Source of the DNA: Aureimonas sp. OT7
GTDB lineage: Bacteria > Pseudomonadota > Alphaproteobacteria > Rhizobiales > Rhizobiaceae
Length of the DNA stretch: 64,000 bases
Direction of reading: 5' to 3'
Assembly: GCF_014844055.1 (NCBI RefSeq)
Contig: NZ_CP062167.1
Coordinates: forward strand, 1,937,501-2,001,500
Part shown: piece after piece, positions 36,416-50,306 of the stretch
Position numbering within the stretch: the first letter of the stretch is position 1
Layout: each line of letters opens with the position of its first letter
Made by a program: the position numbers and the translations under genes
The notes under the pieces: model-generated
The model's database searches: none
What the model was told of the DNA's origin: nothing
Seen by the model: only the letters and a program-made list of their open reading frames with translations

Positions 36416-36472
36416 CCATCCGCACAGCATGAATGGGGGTGCGTAACCTTCTGTTGATGGAGTGCGGAGTCG

Positions 36473-37396
36473 ATGCAGCGGCACGTGGCGGTTCTGATGG
36501 GCGGCCTTTCCAGTGAAAGACCCGTCAGCCTTTCCTCTGGCAAGGCATGTGCCGATGCCCTCGAGGCAGAGGGCTACCGTGTCACGCGCATCGATGTCGG
36601 GCGCGATGTCGCTTCCGTCCTGTCCGAGCTGCGTCCTGACGTCGCCTTCAACGCGCTGCACGGCCCGTTCGGCGAGGACGGCACCATACAGGGCATCCTC
36701 GAATATCTGGAAATTCCCTATACGCATTCTGGCGTTCTCGCCTCGGCCCTTGCGATGAACAAGGAGAAGGCGAAGGCAGTCGTGGCGGGCTTCGGCGTCA
36801 AGGTGGCCGCGTCCATCCTTGTCGATCGAATGGAGATCGCCAGGCAGCATGCGATGCCCACGCCCTACGTGGTGAAGCCGGTGGCGGAGGGCTCCAGCTT
36901 CGGTGTCGTCATCGTGCGCGAGGGCGAGGCCCATCCGCCGCAGCATCTGTCGGCCGTGGACTGGACCTTCGGCGATACGGTGATGGTGGAGCGCTACGTG
37001 CCAGGCCGGGAGCTGACCTGCGCCGTCATGGGCGACGAGGTTCTCGGCGTCTGCGAGATCGTCTCCAATGACCATGCCTTCTACGATTTCGACGCCAAAT
37101 ATGCGCCGGGCGGCTCTTCCCACATCGTGCCGGCCGAGCTGCCGGACGAAATCACCGCGACGGTGGCCGAATTTTCCCTTGCCGCGCACCGCGCCGTCGG
37201 CTGCCGGGGCGTTTCGCGATCCGACTTCCGTTACGACGACCGCAACGGTGCGGCGGGCGAAGTCGTGTGGCTGGAGGTGAATACCCAGCCCGGCATGACG
37301 CCGACATCGCTGGTGCCCGATATCGCCCGCGCCCGCGGCCTCGAATTCGGAAAGCTGCTCGACTGGATGGTGAGGGACGCGTCATGCCGCCGGTAA
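36473..37396 (+). CDS. ddl: D-alanine--D-alanine ligase
   Basis: A 307-residue ATP-grasp enzyme that makes the D-Ala-D-Ala dipeptide used by Mur[21 protein letters not shown] is the N-terminal D-Ala site. [35 protein letters not shown] and the C-terminal [17 protein letters not shown] (metal and D-Ala site) are diagnostic. Its place before ftsQ is that of ddlB. The end overlaps ftsQ by 13 bases. This is probably the first gene of a CtrA-controlled division operon. Confidence 0.95.
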   Translation: MQRHVAVLMGGLSSERPVSLSSGKACADALEAEGYRVTRIDVGRDVASVLSELRPDVAFNALHGPFGEDGTIQGILEYLEIPYTHSGVLASALAMNKEKAKAVVAGFGVKVAASILVDRMEIARQHAMPTPYVVKPVAEGSSFGVVIVREGEAHPPQHLSAVDWTFGDTVMVERYVPGRELTCAVMGDEVLGVCEIVSNDHAFYDFDAKYAPGGSSHIVPAELPDEITATVAEFSLAAHRAVGCRGVSRSDFRYDDRNGAAGEVVWLEVNTQPGMTPTSLVPDIARARGLEFGKLLDWMVRDASCRR

Positions 37397-38292
37397 GACA
37401 GCGCCCCGACCATTCCGACATGCGGCCCGCCGGCCGCATCGCGATGCGCGTCCAGATCGCGCTGCGCCGGGTTTCCGGCTATGCGCGCCGCCTGCAGGCG
37501 CTGCCGCTGCCGAGCTTTTCCGTGCTGGCAACCGTGGTGCTGGGCTCCAGCGCGCTTTACGGCATGTCGAGTGGCGGGCACACGACCAAGGTTATCGACA
37601 CGCTGGCCGAGCCCGTCGGCTTCGCCATCGACAGGGTCGATGTGACCGGCGCGTCGGAAACCTCGCAGATCGACATATTGCAGACCGTGTACGGCGTGGG
37701 CGCCCAGACGCTGCCGGCGCTCGACGTGGATGCAGCCCGCACCGCGCTGGAAGCGATGCCGTGGATCGAGACGGCATCCATTTCCAAGGTGTATCCCGGG
37801 CAATTGCGGGTCGAGGTGGTCGAGAAGCAGCCTTTCGCCATCTGGCAGCGCGGGCAGGACCTGACCATCATCGACCGCCATGGCGTGCCGATCGTGCCGT
37901 TTGCAACGACGCGCTACACCGAATTGCCGCTGGTCGTTGGCGCCGGGGCGGATACCGCCGCGGCCGACCTTCTGGACGAGATCGAGCTGGTGCCGGAATT
38001 GAAGCCGCGTATCCGCGCCTATGTCCGCATCGGCGAGCGGCGCTGGGACCTTCGGCTCGACAATGGCGTCACCGTGCGCCTGCCGGAAGACCATCCCGTG
38101 GAGGCGGCCGCCGAAGTGGTGCGCATGGACCGCAGCTACGGGCTTCTTGCCCGTGATATCGCGGCGGTCGATATGCGTCTTCCCGACCGCATCACCATCA
38201 AGCTGACGCCGGAGGCGAAGCAGCGGCGCGACGACGCGGCCGCCGAGCGCGCAAAGCTCGCACGCCAGGCCAAGAGGGGGAATCCGGCATGA
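37384..38292 (+). CDS. ftsQ: Cell division protein FtsQ
   Basis: A 302-residue bitopic division protein. A basic cytoplasmic N terminus (about 1-40) is followed by a hydrophobic segment near [20 protein letters not shown] and a periplasmic POTRA domain (about 77-145, [23 protein letters not shown]). The FtsQ domain then has [30 protein letters not shown]. It scaffolds FtsB and FtsL and recruits later division proteins. The chosen ATG at 37384 lies inside the end of ddl. The C terminus is rich in Lys and Arg. Confidence 0.9.
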   Translation: MPPVRQRPDHSDMRPAGRIAMRVQIALRRVSGYARRLQALPLPSFSVLATVVLGSSALYGMSSGGHTTKVIDTLAEPVGFAIDRVDVTGASETSQIDILQTVYGVGAQTLPALDVDAARTALEAMPWIETASISKVYPGQLRVEVVEKQPFAIWQRGQDLTIIDRHGVPIVPFATTRYTELPLVVGAGADTAAADLLDEIELVPELKPRIRAYVRIGERRWDLRLDNGVTVRLPEDHPVEAAAEVVRMDRSYGLLARDIAAVDMRLPDRITIKLTPEAKQRRDDAAAERAKLARQAKRGNPA

Positions 38293-39617
38293 GCCTGTTT
38301 TTGGGCGGAAAGGGTGCGCTGCCGCGCATCGAAAAGCTTTCGCAGCGGCGGACGCACCTGTTCTCCATCCTCGACGTCGGATCGTCGAAGGTTACCTGTC
38401 TCATTGCGCGGTTGCGTCCACGGCCCGAAAGCGAAGTCCTGCCGAACCGTACGCATGTGGCCGAGGTCATCGGCATCGGGCATCAGCGCTCGCGCGGGAT
38501 CAAGTCCGGCGTCGTGGTGGACATTGCAGCGGCGGAACAGTCCATTCGCGCCTGCGTCGATACGGCGGAGCGCCAGGCCGGCCTGACCATCGAAAGCCTG
38601 ATCGTGTCGGTAACCGCGGGCCGGCTCAAGAGTCTGCGCGGCAAAGCCGAGCTGACCGTAGCGGGAGCCGAGGTCAGCCCGGCCGATCTGCGCCGCGTTC
38701 TCAACCAGGCGGCGCGCACGCAGATGTCGCAGGGCCGCGTCGCCCTGCACTCCGTGCCTTTCGATCTTTCGCTCGACGGCGAGGGTGGACTGGACGATCC
38801 CATCGGCATGGTGGGCGAGGTACTGGGCGCCGAGCTGCATGTGCTGACGGCGGAAGAAACGCCCCTGCGCAATCTGGAGGCCGCCATCAACCGCGCCCAT
38901 CTGGTGGTCGAGGCCTTCGTGGCCGCTCCCTATGCCTCGGGCCTTGCGACCCTGGTGGACGATGAGGCGCGGATGGGATCGGCATGCATCGACATGGGTG
39001 CCGGCACCACCACCATCTCCATCTTCCAGAACGGGCACTTCGCCTATGCCGACGCCATCGCCATGGGCGGCCAGCATATCACCATGGATCTGGCGCGCGG
39101 CCTGTCGATCCGTCCCGAGCAGGCCGAGCGGCTGAAGGTGATGCACGGTAACGCGCTGACCCAGCTGATGGACGATGGCGAGCCGGTCACGGTGGAGCCG
39201 CTGGCCGAGGATGACGGCGAGGGGGAGGTGCATGTGTCGCGGTCTCTCATCGCCCGCATCGTCCGTCCGCGCGTGGAAGAAACGCTCGAACTGATCCGGG
39301 ACCGCATGGCCAGCTCCGGCCTCGGCCACGTCATCGGCAAGCGCGTCGTCCTGACCGGTGGGGCCAGCCAGTTGGCGGGCATGGCCGGTGCCGCCCACGA
39401 CATCTTGCAGCGGAACGTGCGGTTGGGGCGCCCCGTCGGGGTGGCCGGGCTGAGCACTACCAACAAGAGCCCGATCTTCGCAGCGTCGGTCGGGCTGCTG
39501 ATCTACCCTCAGATCGCGTGGCAGGAATATGTCGCCGAATCGTCCCCGCTGGATTTCGCCTTTGACGAAACCACGCGGGTCGGTCGGATCGGCTCCTGGC
39601 TCCGGCGCAGTTTTTGA
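38289..39617 (+). CDS. ftsA: Cell division protein FtsA
   Basis: A 442-residue actin-like protein that tethers FtsZ to the membrane. FSILDVGSSKVTCLIARL is the first nucleotide-binding phosphate loop. GIGHQRSRGIKSGVVVDI, the 1C domain (SVTAGRLKSLRG), GSACIDMGAGTTTISIFQNG and VVLTGGASQLAGM follow in order. The C terminus ends with the amphipathic helix GRIGSWLRRSF, the membrane-targeting sequence. It overlaps ftsQ by four bases. Confidence 0.96.
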   Translation: MSLFLGGKGALPRIEKLSQRRTHLFSILDVGSSKVTCLIARLRPRPESEVLPNRTHVAEVIGIGHQRSRGIKSGVVVDIAAAEQSIRACVDTAERQAGLTIESLIVSVTAGRLKSLRGKAELTVAGAEVSPADLRRVLNQAARTQMSQGRVALHSVPFDLSLDGEGGLDDPIGMVGEVLGAELHVLTAEETPLRNLEAAINRAHLVVEAFVAAPYASGLATLVDDEARMGSACIDMGAGTTTISIFQNGHFAYADAIAMGGQHITMDLARGLSIRPEQAERLKVMHGNALTQLMDDGEPVTVEPLAEDDGEGEVHVSRSLIARIVRPRVEETLELIRDRMASSGLGHVIGKRVVLTGGASQLAGMAGAAHDILQRNVRLGRPVGVAGLSTTNKSPIFAASVGLLIYPQIAWQEYVAESSPLDFAFDETTRVGRIGSWLRRSF

Positions 39618-39748
39618 GGCTCGCGTAACCGGTCCGCAAGTTTCAGGCGGGCCACCGATTGTACGGTGCACCCATACGCACTGGCAAAACTTTGAAACGA
39701 ACTGAGGCGCGCGCCGAGGCGGCCAACTGCGAAAAGGAAACCTTTGAC

Positions 39749-41278
39749 ATGAGCATCAACCTGCAGAAGCCGGACATCACGGAACTCAAGCCCCGCATCA
39801 CCGTGTTCGGCGTTGGCGGCGGTGGCTGCAATGCCGTCAACAACATGATCAACGCCGGCCTCGAAGGCGTCGAGTTCGTCATTGCAAACACCGATGCGCA
39901 GGCGCTGCGCTCGTCGCGCGCCGAGCGCGTGATCCAGATGGGCGTCGCCGTCACCGAGGGACTTGGCGCGGGTTCGCAGCCGGAAGTCGGTCGCGCCGCA
40001 GCGGAAGAATCCCTCGACGAGATCTGCGATCACCTGCTTGGCTCTCACATGTGCTTCGTGACGGCCGGCATGGGTGGCGGCACCGGCACCGGCGCCGCGC
40101 CGGTGGTCGCCAGGGCCGCGCGTGAAAAAGGAATCCTCACCGTCGGCGTCGTGACCAAGCCCTTCCACTTCGAAGGCCAGCGCCGCCTGCGCATCGCCGA
40201 GCTGGGCATCGAGGAACTGCAGAAGAACGTCGATACGCTGATCGTCATTCCGAACCAGAACCTGTTCCGCATCGCCAACGACAAGACCACCTTCGCCGAT
40301 GCCTTCGGCATGGCCGACCAGGTGCTCTACTCGGGCGTCGCCTGCATCACCGACCTGATGGTCAAGGAAGGCCTCATCAACCTCGACTTCGCGGACGTGC
40401 GCTCCGTCATGCGCGAGATGGGCAAGGCCATGATGGGCACCGGCGAAGCCTCGGGCGAAGGCCGTGCCATGGCTGCCGCCGAGGCGGCCATCGCCAACCC
40501 GCTCCTGGACGAGACGTCCATGAAGGGCGCCAAGGGCCTGCTCATCTCCATCACCGGTGGCCGTGACCTGACCCTCTTCGAAGTGGACGAGGCGGCAACC
40601 CGCATCCGCGAAGAAGTCGACCAGGACGCCAACATCATCCTGGGCGCGACCTTCGACGAAAGCCTGGAAGGCGTCATCCGCGTGTCGGTCGTGGCGACCG
40701 GCATCGACAAGACGGCAGCCGAAGCTTTCGACCGTCAGCCGGAAACGCGTCCGGCCGCCGTCGCCCGCCAGGCCGCGGCAGCCGCGGCCCCGGCCGCTCG
40801 CCCGACGCAGGAGGCTCCGGCCTACCCGCAGCCGGCCGCCCCGGCGCCGCAGCCCGCTGCGTCCAACTTCGACCTGGACGATGATTTCAGCCGCATGCTG
40901 ACCGAGGAGATCTCGGAAGTCGCACCGCAGGTCCCGGCCCGTCAGGCCGTTCCGCAGCAGACCCGCATGCCTCGCGTGGACGAGTTCCCGCCGGTCGTGC
41001 AGTCGGAGATGGACCGTCGCGGCGGCCACGATCACGATAATGCGGAAGAGCGCGGTGCACTCGGCCTCATCCGCAAGCTGACCAGCGGCCTTTCCCGCCG
41101 CGAGGTGGAAGATGTGGAAGCCCATCACGGCGAGCGTCGTCAGCAGCCGGAACACAGCCCCTATGCGCCGCGGCGCGTTGCGGCGGACTCGGCCGCGCGC
41201 CCCGTCAGCCAGGTGCGGCCGCAGTCGGAAGACGAACAACTGGAGATTCCGGCTTTCCTGCGCCGTCAATCGAGCTGA
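39749..41278 (+). CDS. ftsZ: Cell division GTPase FtsZ
   Basis: A 509-residue tubulin homologue that forms the division ring. [15 protein letters not shown] and the tubulin signature [10 protein letters not shown] (about 110-119) bind [11 protein letters not shown] and [21 protein letters not shown] complete the catalytic T7 region. A long Pro/Ala/Gln-rich linker (about 330-495) leads to the conserved C-terminal tail [13 protein letters not shown], which binds FtsA. The ATG at 39749 has AAGGAAA upstream. The linker is long, as in other alphaproteobacteria. The message ends at a strong terminator. Confidence 0.97.
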   Translation: MSINLQKPDITELKPRITVFGVGGGGCNAVNNMINAGLEGVEFVIANTDAQALRSSRAERVIQMGVAVTEGLGAGSQPEVGRAAAEESLDEICDHLLGSHMCFVTAGMGGGTGTGAAPVVARAAREKGILTVGVVTKPFHFEGQRRLRIAELGIEELQKNVDTLIVIPNQNLFRIANDKTTFADAFGMADQVLYSGVACITDLMVKEGLINLDFADVRSVMREMGKAMMGTGEASGEGRAMAAAEAAIANPLLDETSMKGAKGLLISITGGRDLTLFEVDEAATRIREEVDQDANIILGATFDESLEGVIRVSVVATGIDKTAAEAFDRQPETRPAAVARQAAAAAAPAARPTQEAPAYPQPAAPAPQPAASNFDLDDDFSRMLTEEISEVAPQVPARQAVPQQTRMPRVDEFPPVVQSEMDRRGGHDHDNAEERGALGLIRKLTSGLSRREVEDVEAHHGERRQQPEHSPYAPRRVAADSAARPVSQVRPQSEDEQLEIPAFLRRQSS

Positions 41279-41320
41279 GGTTTTTCAGCGGTCTTCACAA
41301 AATAGTCGCATGAGATGACC

Positions 41321-41354
41321 GGGTCCGCCCTGAAAGGGGCGGGCCCTTTCTTTT
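41321..41354 (+). terminator. Rho-independent terminator after ftsZ
   Basis: GGGTCCGCCC (41321-41330) pairs with GGGCGGGCCC (41337-41346), one G-T pair, over a six-base loop. TTTCTTTT follows at 41347-41354. It closes the dcw cluster. Confidence 0.88.
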
Positions 41355-41552
41355 AACGGTTTGAAAATATTGGATTTTACACTCGGTTAAGCTTGTCGCC
41401 GGTAACATGGGGAAAAGAAGCGTGATTTGGCCCGAAAGGCCGTAACTCCTAGTTTCCCGGCAACAAATCGGTTTCGGCTGCGCGTATATGGCGGCCGGCG
41501 CCCGGGCCACAGCCCGACATGCTTTTCACTAAATGCATGCCATTGGCGGACC

Positions 41553-42521
41553 ATGGGCGATTTCAAGGATACGAGTGTGGCGAAGCAGCAGCAAACGATT
41601 GGAGCCAGCATCGGTTTTCGCGGTGTCGGCGTTCACTCCGGTTCAGCCGTGGAAATGACGCTTCATCCGGCCGATGCCAATACGGGTATCGTCTTCCATC
41701 TCGGCAACGGGTCTGGGCGCGTTCGTGAGATCGCCGCCGTTTCCGCCAACGTTTCCTCTACCGACCTCGCCACCGTGGTCGGAGAGCCGGGCGGACCGCA
41801 CGTCGCCACGATCGAGCATCTTATGGCCGCGCTGTACGCCATGGATGTCGACAACGTCATCGTCGAGATGGATGGCGGCGAAATTCCCATCATGGACGGC
41901 TGTTCGACAGCTTTCGTGGAAGCCATCGACGAGGCGGGCCTCGTGTCCCAACTGGCGGCGCGGCGTCATATCCGCGTGCTGAAACCCGTTCGGGTCGAGA
42001 TGGGCGGCGCCTTCGGCGAGTATCGGCCGCATGACGGCACGCGATTCGAAATCGATATCGATTTTGCTTCCGGCGCCATCGGGCGGCAGAGCTTCGCGGG
42101 CGACCTGACCCCTTCGCTGTTCCGCGACGAAATCTCCCGGGCGCGCACCTTCGGTTTCATGAAGGACGTCGAGCGCCTGTGGGCATCGGGCTATGCGCTC
42201 GGCTCCTCGCTCGAGAACTCGGTCGTCATCGGCGACGACGACAAGGTCATCAATCCGGGCGGACTGCGTTACGTCGACGAGTTCGTGCGCCACAAGACGC
42301 TGGACGCGATCGGCGACCAGGCGCTTGCCGGTGCCCGTATCCTGGGGTGCTACCGGTCCTATCGGGGTGGCCACCGCCTCAACGCCATGGCGCTGCAGGC
42401 GCTCCTGTCCGATCCGGCGGCGTTCGAGATCGTCGAGGTGCCGGTGCGCTCCGGCGGCCGCACCCGCGCGGAGCCGGCCGTGGCCGTCGCCGTGCCGGCT
42501 TTCGAAGCCCAGAAAATCTAG
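41553..42521 (+). CDS. lpxC: UDP-3-O-acyl-GlcNAc deacetylase LpxC
   Basis: A 322-residue zinc deacetylase, the committed step of lipid A synthesis. The first zinc His lies in ATIEHLMAALYAM. GEIPIMDGCSTAFVEAI and RARTFGFMKDVERL are conserved. HKTLDAIGD supplies the second His and Asp zinc ligands, and YRGGHRLN holds the catalytic His. The protein starts MGDFKDTSVAKQQQTIG; a GTG eight codons further in would give a shorter form. It has its own promoter region (about 200 bases after the ftsZ terminator). Confidence 0.95.
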   Translation: MGDFKDTSVAKQQQTIGASIGFRGVGVHSGSAVEMTLHPADANTGIVFHLGNGSGRVREIAAVSANVSSTDLATVVGEPGGPHVATIEHLMAALYAMDVDNVIVEMDGGEIPIMDGCSTAFVEAIDEAGLVSQLAARRHIRVLKPVRVEMGGAFGEYRPHDGTRFEIDIDFASGAIGRQSFAGDLTPSLFRDEISRARTFGFMKDVERLWASGYALGSSLENSVVIGDDDKVINPGGLRYVDEFVRHKTLDAIGDQALAGARILGCYRSYRGGHRLNAMALQALLSDPAAFEIVEVPVRSGGRTRAEPAVAVAVPAFEAQKI

Positions 42522-42662
42522 TCCTCTCATGGATGGCTATGGGGGCCGCCTCAAAAAAGGCGCGTTGAACGGCCTTGAAACATTGTCGGCTCCCTTCGCT
42601 GCAAGTAGAAGGGCGTCAGGGCGGGCGATCCGCCGCCGGGGATGCAGCAGGGGAACGTTCTA

Positions 42663-43568
42663 ATGCGCCAATTCTTGCCCACAATCGGCCGGTCGAGCAT
42701 CGTCAGGCCGCTCGCCGTCGTTCTACTGGCGGGCGCCGTGTCCGGACTCGCCGGCTGCATGTCCGGCAAGGACAACGACATCGACGCGCTGGCCCTCGCT
42801 TCGCAGACCGAGCCGGCCGACGTCCTCTACAATCAGGGGCTTGCCAATCTGGAAGCCGGACGCCTGGGCGAGGCTGCCGCCAAGTTCGAGGCGATCGACC
42901 GTCAGCACCCCTATTCGGAGTGGGCGCGCAAGGCGCTGGTGATGCGCGCCTTCACCTCCTACCGCAACGGCGACTACGACGAGGCCGTGTCCTCGGCGCG
43001 GCGGTATCTGTCGCTCTATCCCGGTTCGGAGGAAGCGGCCTACGCCCAGTACATCATCGGCCTTTCCTACTTCCGCCAGATGCCCGAGGTCACGCGCGAC
43101 CAGACCGATACCGCCCGTGCGGCGCTGGCCATGCAGGAGGTGGTCGACCGCTACCCCGATTCCGAGTACGCCGAAGATGCGCGCACCAAGCTGCGTCAGG
43201 CGCGCGACCAGCTTGCCGGCAAGGAAATGCAGGTCGGCCGCTATTACCTGGAGCGGCGCAACTACATCGGCGCGGTGAACCGCTTCAAGAACGTCGTCGA
43301 CAACTACAGCCAGACACGTCACGTCGAAGAGGCGCTCTACCGCCTGGTAGAGGCAAACCTGGCCATGGGCATCCGTCCGGAAGCGCAGGCCGCGGCGTCC
43401 GTGCTGGGCCAGAACTTCCCCGAATCCGAATGGTACAAGGATGCCTATGCCCTGCTGCAGCGTGACGGCCTCTCGCCGCAGGCGGGTAGCGCCGGCTCCT
43501 GGTTCAGCAACGCCTCGCGCCGGCTCGTCGGCGGTGGTGCACAGGCCCCGGCCGCGCCACAGGGCTGA
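42663..43568 (+). CDS. bamD: Outer membrane assembly lipoprotein BamD
   Basis: A 301-residue lipoprotein (ComL family). The signal peptide ends GLAGC with lipidated Cys32. TPR repeats follow ([71 protein letters not shown]). [37 protein letters not shown] is strongly BamD-like. It works with BamA to insert beta-barrel proteins. GGGGAA precedes the chosen ATG; another ATG lies seven codons earlier. The extended C terminus is Ala/Gly-rich. Confidence 0.93.
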   Translation: MRQFLPTIGRSSIVRPLAVVLLAGAVSGLAGCMSGKDNDIDALALASQTEPADVLYNQGLANLEAGRLGEAAAKFEAIDRQHPYSEWARKALVMRAFTSYRNGDYDEAVSSARRYLSLYPGSEEAAYAQYIIGLSYFRQMPEVTRDQTDTARAALAMQEVVDRYPDSEYAEDARTKLRQARDQLAGKEMQVGRYYLERRNYIGAVNRFKNVVDNYSQTRHVEEALYRLVEANLAMGIRPEAQAAASVLGQNFPESEWYKDAYALLQRDGLSPQAGSAGSWFSNASRRLVGGGAQAPAAPQG

Positions 43569-43593
43569 CGGTTCGGCGGGCATGGCGCGATAG

Positions 43594-47419
<3,826 letters not shown>

Positions 47420-47423
47420 GGGG

Positions 47424-48113
47424 ATGCTGGACACCCGTGAATTGCGTGCGGCGCTCCGCGACGTGGCGCCCGTGCTGGTGCCCATGCTGCCCTTCGGGGC
47501 GCTGTACGGCACGCTGGCCATGGATGGCGGCTTCACCGCGGCAGAGGCCATCGGCATGTCGGCCTTCGTTTATGCAGGCGCCTCGCAACTCGTGGCACTG
47601 CAACTGCTGGCGATCGAATCCCCGCTTTGGGCGGTGGTCCTGTCGATGTTCATCCTCAATTTTCGCCATGTGCTGTATTCGGCGTCCATCGGCCGGCACC
47701 TTGGCGCCTTCGGTCCGATCCAGAAGACGATCGGCTTTTTCTTTCTGGTCGATCCGTCCTATGCGTCAGCGGAGGCCCGCGCCCTGCGCGGCCGGCTCAC
47801 GAAAACCTATTATTTCGGCTATGCGCTGGCGCTCTATGTCGTGTGGCAATTGTCCACCGCCATCGGCGTCGTCTTTGGCGGATTGATCGAAGATCCGCGC
47901 GTCTTCGCACTGGATTTCGTGCTGCCGGTCTACTTCCTGGCGCAAACCATGGCCTTCCAGAAGCGGGATGGCTTCTTTCCGGTGGCCGGAGCAAGCTTCG
48001 CTGCCTCCGCACTTGTCTATATGACGCTGGGCGCGCCCTGGCATGTGACGCTGGGCGGGCTGGCAGGCCTGGTCGTGGCGGCGGTCCGGCCCCTGCCGGG
48101 AGACCGGGAATGA
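47424..48113 (+). CDS. azlC: AzlC-family branched-chain amino acid exporter subunit
   Basis: A 229-residue membrane protein of the AzlC family with about five to six TM segments. LRDVAPVLVPMLPFGALYGTLAMDGG, AEAIGMSAFVYAGASQLVALQLL and FILNFRHVLYSASIGRHL are the typical family motifs. With AzlD it exports branched-chain amino acids or analogues. GAGGGG precedes the ATG, four bases after the ligA stop. It overlaps azlD by four bases. Confidence 0.9.
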   Translation: MLDTRELRAALRDVAPVLVPMLPFGALYGTLAMDGGFTAAEAIGMSAFVYAGASQLVALQLLAIESPLWAVVLSMFILNFRHVLYSASIGRHLGAFGPIQKTIGFFFLVDPSYASAEARALRGRLTKTYYFGYALALYVVWQLSTAIGVVFGGLIEDPRVFALDFVLPVYFLAQTMAFQKRDGFFPVAGASFAASALVYMTLGAPWHVTLGGLAGLVVAAVRPLPGDRE

Positions 48114-48406
48114 GCGAGATCTGGCTTCTGGTGATACTGGCGGCGGTGACGACCTACGCGACGCGCGTGGGCGGCTATCTCGTGCTGCAGCGGATGGGGC
48201 GCATATCGCCGCGCCTCGACGCCGTGCTGAACGCCGTTCCGGCAGCGGTACTGCCCACCATCTTCGTACCGGCTTTCGTGGATGGCGGGTGGCTGGAGCG
48301 CAGCGTGCTCATCCTGTGCGGCGTGCTGGCGCTTCGCCTGTCGCTTCTGTCCACCGTCGCCATCGGAACCGCCATCGTGATCGTCGCGCGGCTCGCCGGG
48401 ATATGA
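48110..48406 (+). CDS. azlD: AzlD-family transport subunit
   Basis: A 98-residue membrane protein with about three to four TM helices. YATRVGGYLVLQRM and LNAVPAAVLPTIFVPAFVDGG match AzlD, the small partner of AzlC. It begins at ATGA overlapping azlC, so the two are translated as a pair. A strong bidirectional terminator follows between it and the convergent Tim44-like gene. Confidence 0.88.
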   Translation: MSEIWLLVILAAVTTYATRVGGYLVLQRMGRISPRLDAVLNAVPAAVLPTIFVPAFVDGGWLERSVLILCGVLALRLSLLSTVAIGTAIVIVARLAGI

Positions 48407-48410
48407 GAAA

Positions 48411-48436
48411 AGGGCCGGTCGATGGCGACCGGCCCT
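48411..48436. terminator. Bidirectional terminator between azlD and the Tim44-like gene
   Basis: AGGGCCGGTCG (48411-48421) pairs perfectly with CGACCGGCCCT (48426-48436) over ATGG. The minus-strand reading is followed by TTTCTC and is the better terminator; the plus-strand side has TCTG. Confidence 0.82.
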
Positions 48437-48461
48437 TCTGTCTCAAGCGTCCGGATGAGCC

Positions 48462-49475
48462 TCAGGCTTCCTGGATCGCGGTCAACTTCCATTCGTCGTG
48501 GTGGTCGCGCAGGAACGTCCAGACTTCCGTCGATTCCACCGGCTCGCTGTCCGAGCCCTCGACGATGCTGCCGCTCTGCCTGTCCCGCAGGAACTGGATC
48601 ATCGAATAGCGCATCGCGACGGTGGCGAACTCGCGCGAGCCTTCCTTCCAGCTTTCGGCGATGTCGCCCTGCAGAAGCTTGACGTCGCGTACCTCGCTTT
48701 TCACACCGCGCGTGGCGTTCTGCGACAGCTCTTCCGACAGATAGGACATGATCTCCGGCGTCGTGATTTCCCGGATCGCGGCATAGTCTTCGCGGCCGAA
48801 GGCATCCTGCAACTGGTACAGGCGCTGCTCGAAGATGCCGAGATCGTCCGGGGTGATGCCAAGCTCGTCCGGGTTGCCGCCGCGCGCCGCCGCCTGTGCT
48901 GCCGCGCCGGTAGCCGCTGCGCCGCCGCCGCCGCCGAGGCCCGCACCGAGATGACGGAAATCGCGCCCGCCGCCGGCAGCGGGATCCTGCCCCTGATAGT
49001 TCATCCTGGAGGCGGCGCGCTGGTTGCCGGCCGCCGCTGTCTGCGGCCGCGAGCGGAACAGACGCATCGCCAGCCAGATGACGCCGGCGATCAGTGCGAT
49101 CTGGACCAGAAGCGCCATGAAGCCGCCAAAGCCGCCGAAACCGGCGCCCATCAGGAGGCCGAAGAGGCCACCCAGCATCAGGCCGCGCATCAGCGGGCTG
49201 CCGAGCAGGCCGCGATTGGCCGCGGCGCCGGCGGCGGCACCGGTGGCAGCGCGGCCGGCATTGGGCTGCGCCGCGGTGCCGGGCGTGATCGAGCGCTGCA
49301 CGGGTGCGGCCGAAGGCGCCGTATTGGTGGCGGGCGCCGACTGGAACGTCCGTGCCCCACGGCTACCGAAGCTCCCGCCCCGGCGTGCCTCCGCATAGTC
49401 CACCGCCACGACCGAAAAGACGAGCGTGAAGATCGCGAGCAAGGCTCCGAAACGATATTTGTGCAGTGCAGCCAT
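48462..49475 (-). CDS. Tim44-like domain membrane protein
   Basis: A 337-residue protein. It has a signal-like N-terminal hydrophobic segment (about 10-27) and a Gly/Ala-rich low-complexity stretch. A TM pair follows near 95-137 (LMRGLMLGGLFGLLMGAGFGG, LLVQIALIAGVIWLAM). The C-terminal Tim44-like domain (about 205-335) has DLGIFEQRLYQLQDAFGREDYAAIREIT and ESTEVWTFLRDHHDEWKLTAIQ. Bacterial Tim44-like proteins resemble the peripheral Tim44 of mitochondrial import. Their role is not settled. It ends at the shared terminator with azlD. Confidence 0.85.
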   Translation of the reverse strand: MAALHKYRFGALLAIFTLVFSVVAVDYAEARRGGSFGSRGARTFQSAPATNTAPSAAPVQRSITPGTAAQPNAGRAATGAAAGAAANRGLLGSPLMRGLMLGGLFGLLMGAGFGGFGGFMALLVQIALIAGVIWLAMRLFRSRPQTAAAGNQRAASRMNYQGQDPAAGGGRDFRHLGAGLGGGGGAAATGAAAQAAARGGNPDELGITPDDLGIFEQRLYQLQDAFGREDYAAIREITTPEIMSYLSEELSQNATRGVKSEVRDVKLLQGDIAESWKEGSREFATVAMRYSMIQFLRDRQSGSIVEGSDSEPVESTEVWTFLRDHHDEWKLTAIQEA

Positions 49476-49727
49476 GCTGCGGCCTCCGATTCTTGTAACT
49501 GCTTGTCGGGATATAGGATCGAGCCGGCCTCCACTTGAAGGGCCGGGGGGAAAGTTCCGGGGCGATGGCGATCAATTTATCGCTAGCCGAGATCCATTTG
49601 GCCGCTGGCGCGTTAACCAGCATCGGGATCTGCGTCGGTGCCTCTTGGCGGGTCCGGTGTCCGCATTCAGCGGCCATTCAGGTGACGGATGGTTAATAGG
49701 GGCGAACGATCTCCAAGGAGACACGCC

Positions 49728-50249
49728 ATGTCATTGGTTAAGAAGTTGAGTGGAAAAGCCCTGATCGTCGCGGTGGCCATGGCGATGTTGCCGGCCAGCG
49801 TGGCCGTGCCGCAAAACGTCAACGGCGCGATGGGCAACGTCGTCGCCAGCCTGTTCGGGGCGACCGAGGCCAAGGCCGATCCCTGGCGGCATCGCCACTG
49901 GGACCGTGGCGGCTATCGTGGCGGCGGATATTATGGGCGTCGCGACTGGCGCGATTCCCGTCGCTGGGATCGTGGCCCGCGCTACTATCGCCGCGACCGT
50001 GGCAACGCCGCAGGCGCCGCGATCATCGGCGGTATCGTCGGGCTTGGGGTGGGCGCGGCAATCGCCAGCGCCAACCAACCGCGCTATGTGGAGCCGGCGC
50101 CGCGCCGATATGTGGAGCCGGGATATTCCTATGCGCCGCAGCCCTGGACGCGCGAGTGGTATCAATACTGTTCGCAGCGCTACCGGAGCTTCGATCCCGG
50201 CAGCGGGACGTTCCAGCCATATAACGGGCCGCGCCGCATGTGCCGCTAA
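49728..50249 (+). CDS. BA14K-family exported protein
   Basis: A 173-residue protein. It has a signal peptide (about 1-30) and a mature part rich in Arg, Gly and Tyr (HWDRGGYRGGGYYGRRDWRDSRRWDRGP). A central glycine-zipper TM (AAGAAIIGGIVGLGVGAAIASA) follows. The C-terminal BA14K motif is WYQYCSQRYRSFDPGSGTF and GPRRMC. The family is typical of Brucella and other rhizobia, where BA14K is an immunoreactive surface protein with lectin-like activity. AAGGAG precedes the ATG. Its cysteines at both ends of the motif could form a disulfide. Confidence 0.85.
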   Translation: MSLVKKLSGKALIVAVAMAMLPASVAVPQNVNGAMGNVVASLFGATEAKADPWRHRHWDRGGYRGGGYYGRRDWRDSRRWDRGPRYYRRDRGNAAGAAIIGGIVGLGVGAAIASANQPRYVEPAPRRYVEPGYSYAPQPWTREWYQYCSQRYRSFDPGSGTFQPYNGPRRMCR

Positions 50250-50264
50250 CACCCGGGTACAGTG

Positions 50265-50302
50265 AAAGAGGCCCGCCGTCCGGACAGGACGGCGGGTCTT
50301 TT
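50265..50302. terminator. Bidirectional terminator between the BA14K gene and the aminopeptidase
   Basis: CCCGCCGTCC (50272-50281) pairs with GGACGGCGGG (50287-50296) over GGACA. The plus-strand side is followed by TCTTTT, and the left flank AAAGAG gives the reverse strand a CTCTTT. Confidence 0.85.
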
Positions 50303-50306
50303 CGTG

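Noticed and set aside
49600..49700. Additional CtrA sites around GTTAACC and GGTTAAT upstream of the BA14K gene
   Set aside because: The half sites are not spaced as TTAA-N7-TTAA, so only the perfect site at 36401 is reported.
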